Assembly: GCA_900551355.1 (NCBI GenBank) | Contig: URVR01000105.1 | Coordinates: 1-6,096 of the forward strand | Origin: an uncultured Eubacteriales bacterium | GTDB taxonomy: Bacteria > Bacillota > Clostridia > Oscillospirales > Oscillospiraceae | Reading direction: 5' to 3' | DNA length: 6,096 bases | Shown here: piece after piece, positions 1 through 6,060 of the stretch | Layout of the letters: the number at the start of each line of letters is the position of its first letter | How positions within the stretch are numbered: the first letter of the stretch is position 1 | Made by a program: the position numbers and the translations under genes | Notes under the pieces: generated by a model | The model's input: the letters and a program-made list of their open reading frames with translations, nothing else | Told to the model about the DNA's origin: nothing | The model's database searches: none

Positions 1-49
1 ATCTACACTTATGCGATCGTCGGCAGCGTCAGATGTGTATAAGAGACAG
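1..49 (+). other. Illumina Nextera i5-side adapter (non-biological)
   Basis: This is synthetic library sequence. Positions 1-8 (ATCTACAC) are the end of the P5 oligo. Positions 9-16 (TTATGCGA) sit where the 8-base i5 index belongs and match, from memory, Nextera index S522. Positions 17-30 (TCGTCGGCAGCGTC) are the Read 1 adapter, and 31-49 (AGATGTGTATAAGAGACAG) are the 19-bp Tn5 mosaic end. Genomic sequence begins at 50. Translated on the minus strand, the adapter adds the false tail LSLIHI and a stop codon to the truncated RNase M5 gene. Confidence 0.98.
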
Positions 50-433
50 GTCCTCAAACGTGGCGCCGGCCCGGCGCAGCGCCTCCAGCAGCACCTGCGG
101 CGGCATGCCCTCCACGCCTAACTTTCCCTCTTTTCCGCCCTTTTTCTTGCGGCGCTCTTTGCCGTATATATCCGGGATGTAGGCCTGCTTCAGCCTGTCC
201 GGCGGGATGACGCCCTTCAGGCGGTTCCGGATGACGAAGCCCGCACCGTCCGGATCCGTCAGCAGGATCAGTCCCCGCTTTTCCGCCAGACGGCGGAGGT
301 AGGCGGTCTTTTCCCGGTCGTTGAACACGGCGAAGCCCCCCGTCTCGACGACGGCGGCGTCCACCGCCTGCAAAAGCGTGTTCCTGTCGTAGCGGCCCTC
401 CACCACGATGACCTCCCGGATGCGGGGCTTCAT
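50..433 (-). CDS. rnmV: Ribonuclease M5 (5S rRNA maturase), 3'-truncated by the contig end
   Basis: RNase M5 cleaves the 5S rRNA precursor to its mature ends in low-GC Gram-positive bacteria and is a TOPRIM-fold nuclease. The 128 genuine residues open with EVIVVEGRYD (7-16), whose E12 is the TOPRIM glutamate. LLTDPDGAG follows (57-65), with D60 and D62 as the DxD metal ligands, then the family-typical KLGVEGM (104-110). The Bacillus protein, from memory, is about 186 residues, so roughly the last third (the C-terminal DUF4093-type region) is missing. After D128 the frame runs into Tn5 adapter and reads LSLIHI-stop, so the apparent end at 29 is not real. The ATG overlaps the holA stop as ATGA, with only a weak AGGTG (438-442) four bases upstream, which points to translational coupling to holA. 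The primase DnaG TOPRIM is an alternative, but size, order and the GVEGM motif favour RNase M5. Confidence 0.9.
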
Positions 434-1479
434 CGGGCACCTGCCAGTTCCATGAGGAACAGCTTCAGCTCACCCTCACTGTCCATATTGCGCTCGCTTT
501 TCATGCGGCGGTCCAGGGTCTGGCTGCGCTTCACCGCCTGGCGGCACCACTCGTGATCCACGTTCTTCGCCGCCTGCAGCAGCAGCTTGGCAGGATAGTC
601 GCTGCTCATGCTCCACAGCTCCTTGAGCCAGACGCGGTCCTTGCCGCCGTCCAGCGCCAGGCGGGCCGTGTACAGCCGCCGCAGCTCCTTGCCCAGCGCC
701 GCCAGAATGACGATGGGCTCCGTCTGCATCCGCAGCAGATCCGCCAGAATGGCGGCGGCGCGGTCATAGTTCCGGGCGGTGACGGCGTTGGTCATGTCGA
801 AGATCCGGGCGTCCAGCACCGGCTCGGCCACGGCGTCGATGTCCGCGATGGTGATGCGCTCATGCTTTGCGTAGGCGGCGATCTTCTCGATCTCCGGGAT
901 CAGCCCCCGCATCAGGCTGCCGCAGGTAAACAGCAGGTGATCCGCCGCCGTCTGGTCGATGTCGTGGCCGGTGGCGGCGAACCGCCGCTTCAGCCAGTTC
1001 AGCAGATCCTTCCGCTCCTGCTGGACAAACTCCACCTCCTGCACATGCTCGTTCAGGGCGGCGCACAGCTTCTTCATCTTGCCGTCCCGCTTATAGGCCA
1101 CCTGCTCGTACAGGAACACCAGCGTGCAGTAGGGCGGGAAATCGCTGAGCAGGTCGATAAGCGCCGTGCGCTGGCCCTCGTCCAGCCTGAAGATGTCCAT
1201 GTCCGTGACGGTGATGAGGGTGTGCTCCGCCATCATGGGCATGGCCTCCACCGTCTCCGCCAGCTCCTGCACCGTCAGGCCCTTGCCGGTCAGGCGGTGG
1301 TAGTTGAACTCCTCGAAGCCGCCGGGGATCAGCAGCTCCTTCAGCTGCTGGGCCATGGTCTGGAGCAGATAGCGCTCCTCGCCGTAGAAAATATAGAGAT
1401 TGGCCGGCACGCCCGCCTTGATGGCGGCGCGCAGCGCCTCGTAGCCGCCGCTGCGGCTGCGGCTGTCGTTTTTCGCCAT
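430..1479 (-). CDS. holA: DNA polymerase III subunit delta
   Basis: The delta subunit of the clamp loader opens the beta sliding clamp so that it can be placed on primed DNA at the replication fork in the cytoplasm. The 349 residues match the usual HolA length (about 340-350). The N-terminal AAA+-like domain begins with NLYIFYGEERYLL (27-39), a degenerate nucleotide-binding loop lacking the Walker GKT, as expected because delta does not hydrolyse ATP. The middle domain carries IPEIEKIAAYA (194-204) followed by the IFDMTNAV segment (226-233). The C-terminal collar domain contains EPIVILAALGKELRRLY (254-270) and ends in a typical LKLFLMEL helix. The start is set by GGAGG (1488-1492) eight bases upstream, inside the last codons of comEC. 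One base separates it from the comEC stop, and its own stop overlaps the rnmV start. No sign of disruption. Confidence 0.96.
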   Translation of the reverse strand: MAKNDSRSRSGGYEALRAAIKAGVPANLYIFYGEERYLLQTMAQQLKELLIPGGFEEFNYHRLTGKGLTVQELAETVEAMPMMAEHTLITVTDMDIFRLDEGQRTALIDLLSDFPPYCTLVFLYEQVAYKRDGKMKKLCAALNEHVQEVEFVQQERKDLLNWLKRRFAATGHDIDQTAADHLLFTCGSLMRGLIPEIEKIAAYAKHERITIADIDAVAEPVLDARIFDMTNAVTARNYDRAAAILADLLRMQTEPIVILAALGKELRRLYTARLALDGGKDRVWLKELWSMSSDYPAKLLLQAAKNVDHEWCRQAVKRSQTLDRRMKSERNMDSEGELKLFLMELAGAR

Positions 1480-1480
1480 G

Positions 1481-3757
1481 TCAGTTTCCTCCGTTCACGG
1501 TGATGCGCACCGTTCCCTGCCGGTCCGTGCGCCAGATGTCCGCTCCCGCGTCCTCCAGACGCCGGAGAGTCTCCTGCGCCGGGTGTCCGTAGCTGTTGTC
1601 GCCCACGCTGATGACCGCCGTCTCCGGGCGGACGGCGCGCAGGAACGTCTCGTCCGAGCTGTACCGGGAGCCGTGGTGGCTCACCACCAGCACCTCCACA
1701 TCCGGCAGATCATATGTCTCCACCAGCTGCCGCTCGGTGCTGCCGGCCATATCGCCGGTGATGAGGATGTCGAACCTCCCCGCCGTGGCCAGCGCCGTCA
1801 GACCCTGCTCGTTCAGGTCGCCCTCCGCCTCCACCGGCGGATAGACCGTCAGGGTCATCTCTCCCAGTGTCAGCCTTGTGGTCTCCGTCACGAACACCAC
1901 GTCCGTGCCCTTTTCCGCCGCCAGCGCCTCCAGCCGCTGCCGCACGCCGTACTCGTCCTCGATGTCCGGCAGGTACAGTGTGTCCACCGGCAGCCGGGCC
2001 AGCAGCTCATACAGGCCGTTGGTGTGGTCGGCGTGGTAGTGAGTCACCACCACGCACCGCAGGCGGCGCAGCCCCAGACTCTCCAGCCGGTCGGCCGCCA
2101 CGCCGCCGGCATCCACATAGCTGTTGCTGCTGCCGCAGTCCACCAGCGCCGCCTCCCGGCCCGACCAGAGGGCGACGCTCTCGCCCTGTCCCACGTCCAG
2201 CGCCAGCGCGCCCATATCGCCGTACCGCCCGGTGCCGCCCAGCCAGACGGACACCGCCAGCATCAGCGCCGACAGCACCGCAGCCGCCGCGTACTTCCGG
2301 CGTCTGTCCTTTGTGACCGCGCAGCCGATGAACGCGATGTAGGTGTACGCCATCCAGTAGATGAGATAGCGGTTGTCGAAGTACACCGCGTGGAACGGCA
2401 GGGCCGTCAGCCCCTTGGCCAGCCACAGGATATATTTCACCAGCGCGAAGGATATCCAGCCCAGCACGCGGCCCAGCGGCAGCCACACAAAGCCCAGCAG
2501 TGCGGTGACGAATGCCGCCATGAAGCTCCAGCCGGCGGCAGGCACCGCCAGCAGACCGGCCAGCGGGGCCACCACCACGAAAATGTTGAAATACCACGCG
2601 ATCAGCGGTGCGGTGAACACCATGGCACCCAGGGACGCCGCCAGATTGGCCGCGATGAAGCGGATGGCGCCGCCCAGCAGGCGGCTCCTGCCGCGGTACC
2701 AGCCGGTGAACGTCCGGTTGAGCCGGGGCGCCAGCAGCACCATGCCCAGCGCCGCGGCGAAGCTCAGCTGCAGGCTGACGCTCCCCGCCGCAAAGGGATT
2801 TTCCAGCAGGATGACGGCCAGCGCCGCCGCCAGAGCGGTGAGGCCGTCGCTGCCCCGGCGGAACAGGGGCGCGGTCAGCAGGAAGATCTGCATGATGCAG
2901 GCCCGCACCACCGACGGCGACAGGCCCACCATCACCATGTAGAAAAGCAGCGCCGGGATGGTGACGGCGCACAGCGTCCGCCGCCTGTTGGCGGGCACCA
3001 GCAGTCCCAGCAGCGTCACCAGAAACGCGCAGTGCAGGCCGGACACGGCGAACAGGTGCGCCAGTCCCGTCTCCTGCATGGCCACGGCGTCGCCCTCCGG
3101 CAGCTCCGTTTTGTCGCCGGTCAGCTCCGCCGTCAGGAAGCCCCGCACCGACGGGTCGTCCCAGATGGCGGCGATCCGCTCCCGAAAGGCCTTGACGGCC
3201 CGCTGCGGCAGCCATTGCAGACCACCTCTGCTGCCGTCCGTCACCGACACGTCCTCCCGCTGATACAGCAGGGCGTACACGCCCCGGGCGGTGAACTGCG
3301 TTAGCTCCGTGCCCCGGATGTTGGCGGCATCCTGCCACCACGCCGCGCCGGACAGCTGCTGTCCCGGCTCCAGCGCCAGCACCTCATCGCCGCCGTAGTA
3401 CACGGCCTTCGCGCCGAAGAAGCCGTGGAGCCGCACCGTGACCTTGCCGCCCTGTCCCGTCTCCTCCGGCCACGCGCAGACCGTGGCGGAAAATTCATTC
3501 GTTTCGCCGCAGCGATCCAGCACCGGCTGCTGCACCGCCGCCTGATAGACGGCAAAGTACACCAGCGCCGCCGCCAGCGGCCATAGGAGCAGCTGGCTCC
3601 GCCGGAACCACCGCCGGTCTTTCGCCCACAGGCGCAGCGCCAGCGCTGACAGGCCGACGCCTGCCGACGCCCACAGATACCAGCCGCTCCACGGCAGCAG
3701 CAGAATGAGGAAGAGTCCCGCGGCAAAGGAGAAGGCAATGGTGGCCAGTACGCGCAT
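1481..3757 (-). CDS. comEC: ComEC/Rec2-type DNA-uptake channel protein with C-terminal metallo-beta-lactamase domain
   Basis: ComEC forms the inner-membrane channel through which single-stranded DNA enters during natural transformation. The 758-residue protein is full length for the family. Two N-terminal hydrophobic stretches (about 5-40 and 54-70) lead into an extracytoplasmic OB-like DUF4131 region (about 80-175). The multi-helix Competence domain (about 200-480) includes the signature HLFAVSGLH (234-242). A last membrane helix (about 487-505) precedes a metallo-beta-lactamase domain (about 512-758) with DVGQG (521-525), the metal motif HYHADH (573-578), TGDM with D669, SHHGS (693-697) and GHP (724-726). 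This domain is proposed to degrade the non-transported strand. I chose the ATG at 3757 because AGGGGAG lies 5 nt upstream. An in-frame ATG 27 codons earlier (3838) falls upstream of the predicted transcription start and lacks a hydrophobic N-terminus. First gene of the comEC-holA-rnmV operon. Confidence 0.96.
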   Translation of the reverse strand: MRVLATIAFSFAAGLFLILLLPWSGWYLWASAGVGLSALALRLWAKDRRWFRRSQLLLWPLAAALVYFAVYQAAVQQPVLDRCGETNEFSATVCAWPEETGQGGKVTVRLHGFFGAKAVYYGGDEVLALEPGQQLSGAAWWQDAANIRGTELTQFTARGVYALLYQREDVSVTDGSRGGLQWLPQRAVKAFRERIAAIWDDPSVRGFLTAELTGDKTELPEGDAVAMQETGLAHLFAVSGLHCAFLVTLLGLLVPANRRRTLCAVTIPALLFYMVMVGLSPSVVRACIMQIFLLTAPLFRRGSDGLTALAAALAVILLENPFAAGSVSLQLSFAAALGMVLLAPRLNRTFTGWYRGRSRLLGGAIRFIAANLAASLGAMVFTAPLIAWYFNIFVVVAPLAGLLAVPAAGWSFMAAFVTALLGFVWLPLGRVLGWISFALVKYILWLAKGLTALPFHAVYFDNRYLIYWMAYTYIAFIGCAVTKDRRRKYAAAAVLSALMLAVSVWLGGTGRYGDMGALALDVGQGESVALWSGREAALVDCGSSNSYVDAGGVAADRLESLGLRRLRCVVVTHYHADHTNGLYELLARLPVDTLYLPDIEDEYGVRQRLEALAAEKGTDVVFVTETTRLTLGEMTLTVYPPVEAEGDLNEQGLTALATAGRFDILITGDMAGSTERQLVETYDLPDVEVLVVSHHGSRYSSDETFLRAVRPETAVISVGDNSYGHPAQETLRRLEDAGADIWRTDRQGTVRITVNGGN
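1488..1492 (-). promoter_or_regulatory. Ribosome binding site of holA, embedded in the end of comEC
   Basis: On the minus strand the sequence reads GGAGG, then 8 nt, then ATG. It lies within the final Gly-Gly codons of comEC, so ribosomes finishing ComEC can restart on holA. It supports the ATG at 1479 as the holA start. Confidence 0.85.
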
Positions 3758-3762
3758 ATGCT

Positions 3763-3769
3763 CTCCCCT
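3763..3769 (-). promoter_or_regulatory. Ribosome binding site deciding the comEC start
   Basis: AGGGGAG lies 5 nt before the ATG at 3757, within a longer purine run (GGGAGAGGGGAG). It favours that ATG over the in-frame ATG at 3838, which has no comparable site and lies in terminator sequence. Confidence 0.8.
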
Positions 3770-3797
3770 CTCCCGCCTGTAAAGTCGATATTGGTTT

Positions 3798-3826
3798 ATT
3801 GTACCAGATACGTTGCCCCGCCGCAA
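3798..3826 (-). promoter_or_regulatory. Sigma-A-type promoter of the comEC-holA-rnmV operon
   Basis: Read on the minus strand, there is a -35 TTGCGG (3821-3826), an exactly 17-bp spacer and a -10 TACAAT (3798-3803) preceded by TGG, which gives an extended -10. Transcription would start near 3791, leaving a 5' leader of roughly 34 nt that holds only the comEC ribosome binding site. The leader is too short for a riboswitch or attenuator. I saw no convincing operator repeat. It is the only obvious promoter in the gap between the two transcription units. Confidence 0.8.
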
Positions 3827-3832
3827 GGGGCA

Positions 3833-3875
3833 GCGCAAAAGAACGCCGCCCTGCTCGGGCGGCGTTCTTTTGCGC
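3833..3875 (-). terminator. Intrinsic terminator after the thioesterase gene (symmetrical, 19-bp arms)
   Basis: A perfect inverted repeat has arms at 3833-3851 and 3857-3875 (GCGCAAAAGAACGCCGCCC and its exact complement) around a 5-nt loop. On the minus strand it starts 8 nt after the thioesterase stop. The GC-rich core (CGCCGCCC/GGGCGGCG) is followed by TTCTTTT, the expected U-rich release tract, pairing with the matching A-rich run on the other side. The symmetry would let it work in both directions, although no plus-strand gene needs it here. Confidence 0.92.
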
Positions 3876-3883
3876 GTATGGAC

Positions 3884-4285
3884 TTACTTGACCCGTGCCA
3901 GCTTGTCGTTGCACTTCTGCAAAAACCGGGCGTTGTCAATGACGGCGCGGGTGTGGGTGCCCTCGCCGATCAGTCCCTCCTCGTCGGAGGCGCTGACCTT
4001 GAAGGTGATCATCTTGCCGTTGGCGGAGACGCCCGTTACCTCAGCGGTGGCGGTGATCTTCATGCCGACAGGGGTGGGCGCCAGATGGCTGGACGCGATG
4101 TCCACGCCCACGGTGCCCTTGCCCTCCGGCAGCTCATTCTGCACGCACCACATGGCGGCGCACTCCATCAGGCCCATCATATAAGGGGTACCCAGCACCT
4201 CCAGCCCGCCGGAGCCCACGGCCTTGGCGGTCATATCAGCGGTGACGGTCTTTTCCACGGTATGGGTCATGCCGATCTCGATCAT
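3884..4285 (-). CDS. Hotdog-fold thioesterase, FlK (fluoroacetyl-CoA thioesterase)-like family
   Basis: This is a 133-residue single-domain hotdog protein predicted to hydrolyse an acyl-CoA or similar thioester in the cytoplasm. The start of the hotdog helix reads LGTPYMMGLMECAAM (31-45). T33, E41 and H67 have the same spacing (8 and 26 residues) as the Thr42-Glu50-His76 catalytic set of FlK from Streptomyces cattleya, numbering from memory. HLAPTPVGM (67-75) and the strand GEGTHTRAVI (107-116) are also typical. The family is widespread, and most members have no known link to fluoroacetate, so the substrate is unknown. An AAAGGAGG site (4293-4300) with a 7-nt spacer supports the ATG at 4285. 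The site overlaps the potCD stop codon, the two genes are 13 nt apart, and a terminator follows, so this is the last gene of the polyamine-transporter operon. Confidence 0.85.
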   Translation of the reverse strand: MIEIGMTHTVEKTVTADMTAKAVGSGGLEVLGTPYMMGLMECAAMWCVQNELPEGKGTVGVDIASSHLAPTPVGMKITATAEVTGVSANGKMITFKVSASDEEGLIGEGTHTRAVIDNARFLQKCNDKLARVK

Positions 4286-4292
4286 ATTGCTG

Positions 4293-4300
4293 CCTCCTTT
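4293..4300 (-). promoter_or_regulatory. Ribosome binding site of the thioesterase gene, overlapping the potCD stop
   Basis: The minus strand reads TAAAGGAGG: the last two bases of the potCD stop TAA are part of a near-perfect AAAGGAGG Shine-Dalgarno sequence, 7 nt before ATG. This ties translation of the thioesterase to that of PotCD. Confidence 0.85.
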
Positions 4301-6060
4301 ATACTCCTAATTGTGTCCACAGCTTATCATAGAACTTCAGCGTTTCCTGCGGCAGGTTCACATAGATCTCGCAGCGCTCCCGTTCCTCGTCGGGGATGGC
4401 CATGATGTGGTACAGCTCCTCGTCCAGCGGCTCACCATACGTCTCCTCGTAGTACGCGGGATACTCCGCCAGCGCCTCGGCGTTGGGGGAGGCGTACCAG
4501 ATGTAGTCCATGTTGGCCAGATTGGCGTCCGTTCCGGCGATGAAGTTGATCCACTCCTCCGCCTCGGACATATGCTGGCTGGATTTCAGGACGCACATGG
4601 CGTCCACGAACCAGTTGCTGCCCTCCTCAGGGATGACGAAGGCAAGATCCTCGTTGTTCTCCAGCATGGTCAGATAGTCGCCGGCGTAGTACATGGCGAT
4701 GGCCGCGTTGCCGCCCTCCATCTTGCCGAAGATCTCATCCATGACGAAGGCCTGATAGACGCCCTTGCTCTTGGCATTCTTCACCAACTCAAAGGCCTCG
4801 GTGAGCTGCGCCTCGTCGGTGGTGTTGATATCGTAGCCCAGATAGCACAGAGCCGCCATCAGCGCGTCGCGGGAGTTGTTGATCATCAGCACCTGTCCGG
4901 CGTATTTCTCGTCGAACATAGCGCCCCAGCTGGTAATGGGCTCGTCCACCATGGTCGTGTTGTAGATGATGCCCACGCTGCCCCATGTGTAGGGTACGGT
5001 GTACTTGTTCTCCGGGTCAAAGCTCAGGTGGGTAAACTGGGGGTCCATCAGCTGGAAATTGGGGATATTGTCATAGTTCAGCTCCGCCAGCAGATCCTCC
5101 TGAATAAGCCGGGCGATCATGTAGTCCGAGGGTACGATGACGTCGAAGTCCGCGCCGCCCATCTTAATGAGAGAGTACAGCGCCTCGTTGCTCTCCGCCG
5201 TCTGGTAGTTGACGCGGATGCCGGTCTGCTCTTCAAACTCCGTGATGAGGGACTCGTCGATATACTCGCCCCACGAGCAGACGTTCACCACGCGCTCGCT
5301 GCGGGCCGCCGTACCGGTGACGATCAACGTAGCCAGCAGCACGCAGGCCAGACCGCCGGCGGCGATCTTCTTCCCCAGACCGGGATACTTTTTCGGCGGC
5401 TTCACCGGGGCCGGCGCTTCGGCGCGGGCCGGATGGCGGACGTGGTCGTGGCTGTGGTGGTTCTCCCGGATGTTGATGAGCGCCAGCAGCAGGATCACCG
5501 TGACGAACAGCAGCGTGGACACGGCGTTGATCTCCGGGCTGATGCGCTTACGGGTCATGGCGTAGATGGTCATGGACAGGGTCTGCACCTTGCTGCCTGC
5601 CGTGAAGTAACTGATGACGAAGTCGTCGATACTCATGGTGAAGGCGATGAGCAGGCCGTTGATGATGCCGGGCATGATCTCGTGAATGACGACCTTGGTG
5701 AACGACTGGAACGGTGTGCAGCCGAGATCCAGCGCGGCCTCGACCAGATCCTTGTCCATCTGCTGGAGCTTCGGCATGACGTTCAGAATGACATAGGGGA
5801 GATCGAACGTGATATGCGCGATGAGAAGCGTCCAGAAGCCGAGCACGGAGTTGGTCTTCAAAACCGTCCCCGCGAACGCGAACAGCAGCGCCAGCGCAAC
5901 GCCGGTGACGATATCCGGATTCGTCATGGGGATGTTGGTCAGCGTCATGGCAGCCTTGCGCAGTCTGGGGTTCAGGTTGTAGATGCCCAGTGACGCCACC
6001 GTGCCGAAGACCGTGGCGATGAAGCTGGCGAGAACCGAGACGAGCAGGGAGTTGCCCAGC
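4299..6060 (-). CDS. potCD: Spermidine/putrescine ABC transporter, PotC permease-PotD substrate-binding fusion, 5'-truncated
   Basis: This is a polyamine importer component; 586 genuine residues remain, numbered here from the first genomic codon (6057-6059). Residues 1-198 are the PotC permease, with several membrane helices and the EAA loop that docks on the PotA ATPase (E107-A108-A109, G113, P130). By comparison with E. coli PotC, about 60 N-terminal residues are missing. A His- and Pro-rich linker (about 199-230) leads to a membrane helix (231-250) and a PotD-like binding domain (about 255-586) with SWGEY (262-266), VPSDY (309-313), YTWG (357-360), W483/D486 and YASPN (522-526). The linker would be cytoplasmic and the helix would carry the binding domain outside, giving a tethered receptor. 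The frame is unbroken, with no Met between 168 and 300 to start a separate PotD. The leading MGSEMCIRD of the longer open frame is pure adapter, and the next Arg codon straddles the junction. potA and potB would be expected upstream. Confidence 0.92.

Noticed and set aside
31..49. A genuine Tn5-type transposon end, because mosaic ends lie at both extremities
   Set aside because: The mosaic ends are joined to Read 1 and Read 2 sequencing adapters and an index, so they come from library tagmentation and not from a natural element.
553..1503. A 316-codon open frame on the plus strand
   Set aside because: It is a shadow of holA with low-complexity Gln/Leu/His-rich composition and no known motif.
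1478..3304. A 608-codon open frame on the plus strand
   Set aside because: It lies wholly opposite comEC. The translation is His/Arg/Gln-rich with no recognisable domain, which is the usual antisense shadow of a GC-rich gene. It has no ribosome binding site evidence.
2007..3341. A 444-codon minus-strand frame overlapping comEC
   Set aside because: It is an out-of-frame reading of comEC, very rich in Gly/Arg/Ala. The comEC frame carries all the conserved motifs.
3758..3838. A 27-residue N-terminal extension of ComEC from the ATG at 3838
   Set aside because: It overlaps the terminator arm and lies upstream of the predicted transcription start. It has no good ribosome binding site, while the ATG at 3757 has one and begins a normal hydrophobic N-terminus.
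3833..3875. An attachment site or insertion-sequence end
   Set aside because: The inverted repeat lies just after a stop codon, with a GC-rich stem and T-rich flank. No transposase, direct repeat or disrupted gene is present. An intrinsic terminator explains it fully.
3884..4285. A dedicated fluoroacetate resistance gene
   Set aside because: The catalytic spacing matches FlK, but the family is broad and nothing nearby (fluorinase, fluoride exporter, halogen metabolism) suggests organofluorine chemistry.
5310..5369. Possible lipoprotein signal in the helix before the PotD domain (Cys in GGLAC)
   Set aside because: The residues before the Cys do not fit a lipobox well, and the Cys is at the beginning of the hydrophobic helix, not the end. 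A plain membrane anchor joining the two domains fits better.
4311..5993. A 560-codon open frame on the plus strand
   Set aside because: It is antisense to the clearly real potCD. The composition is typical of a reverse-complement reading (Val/His/Asp/Arg-rich), with no domain.
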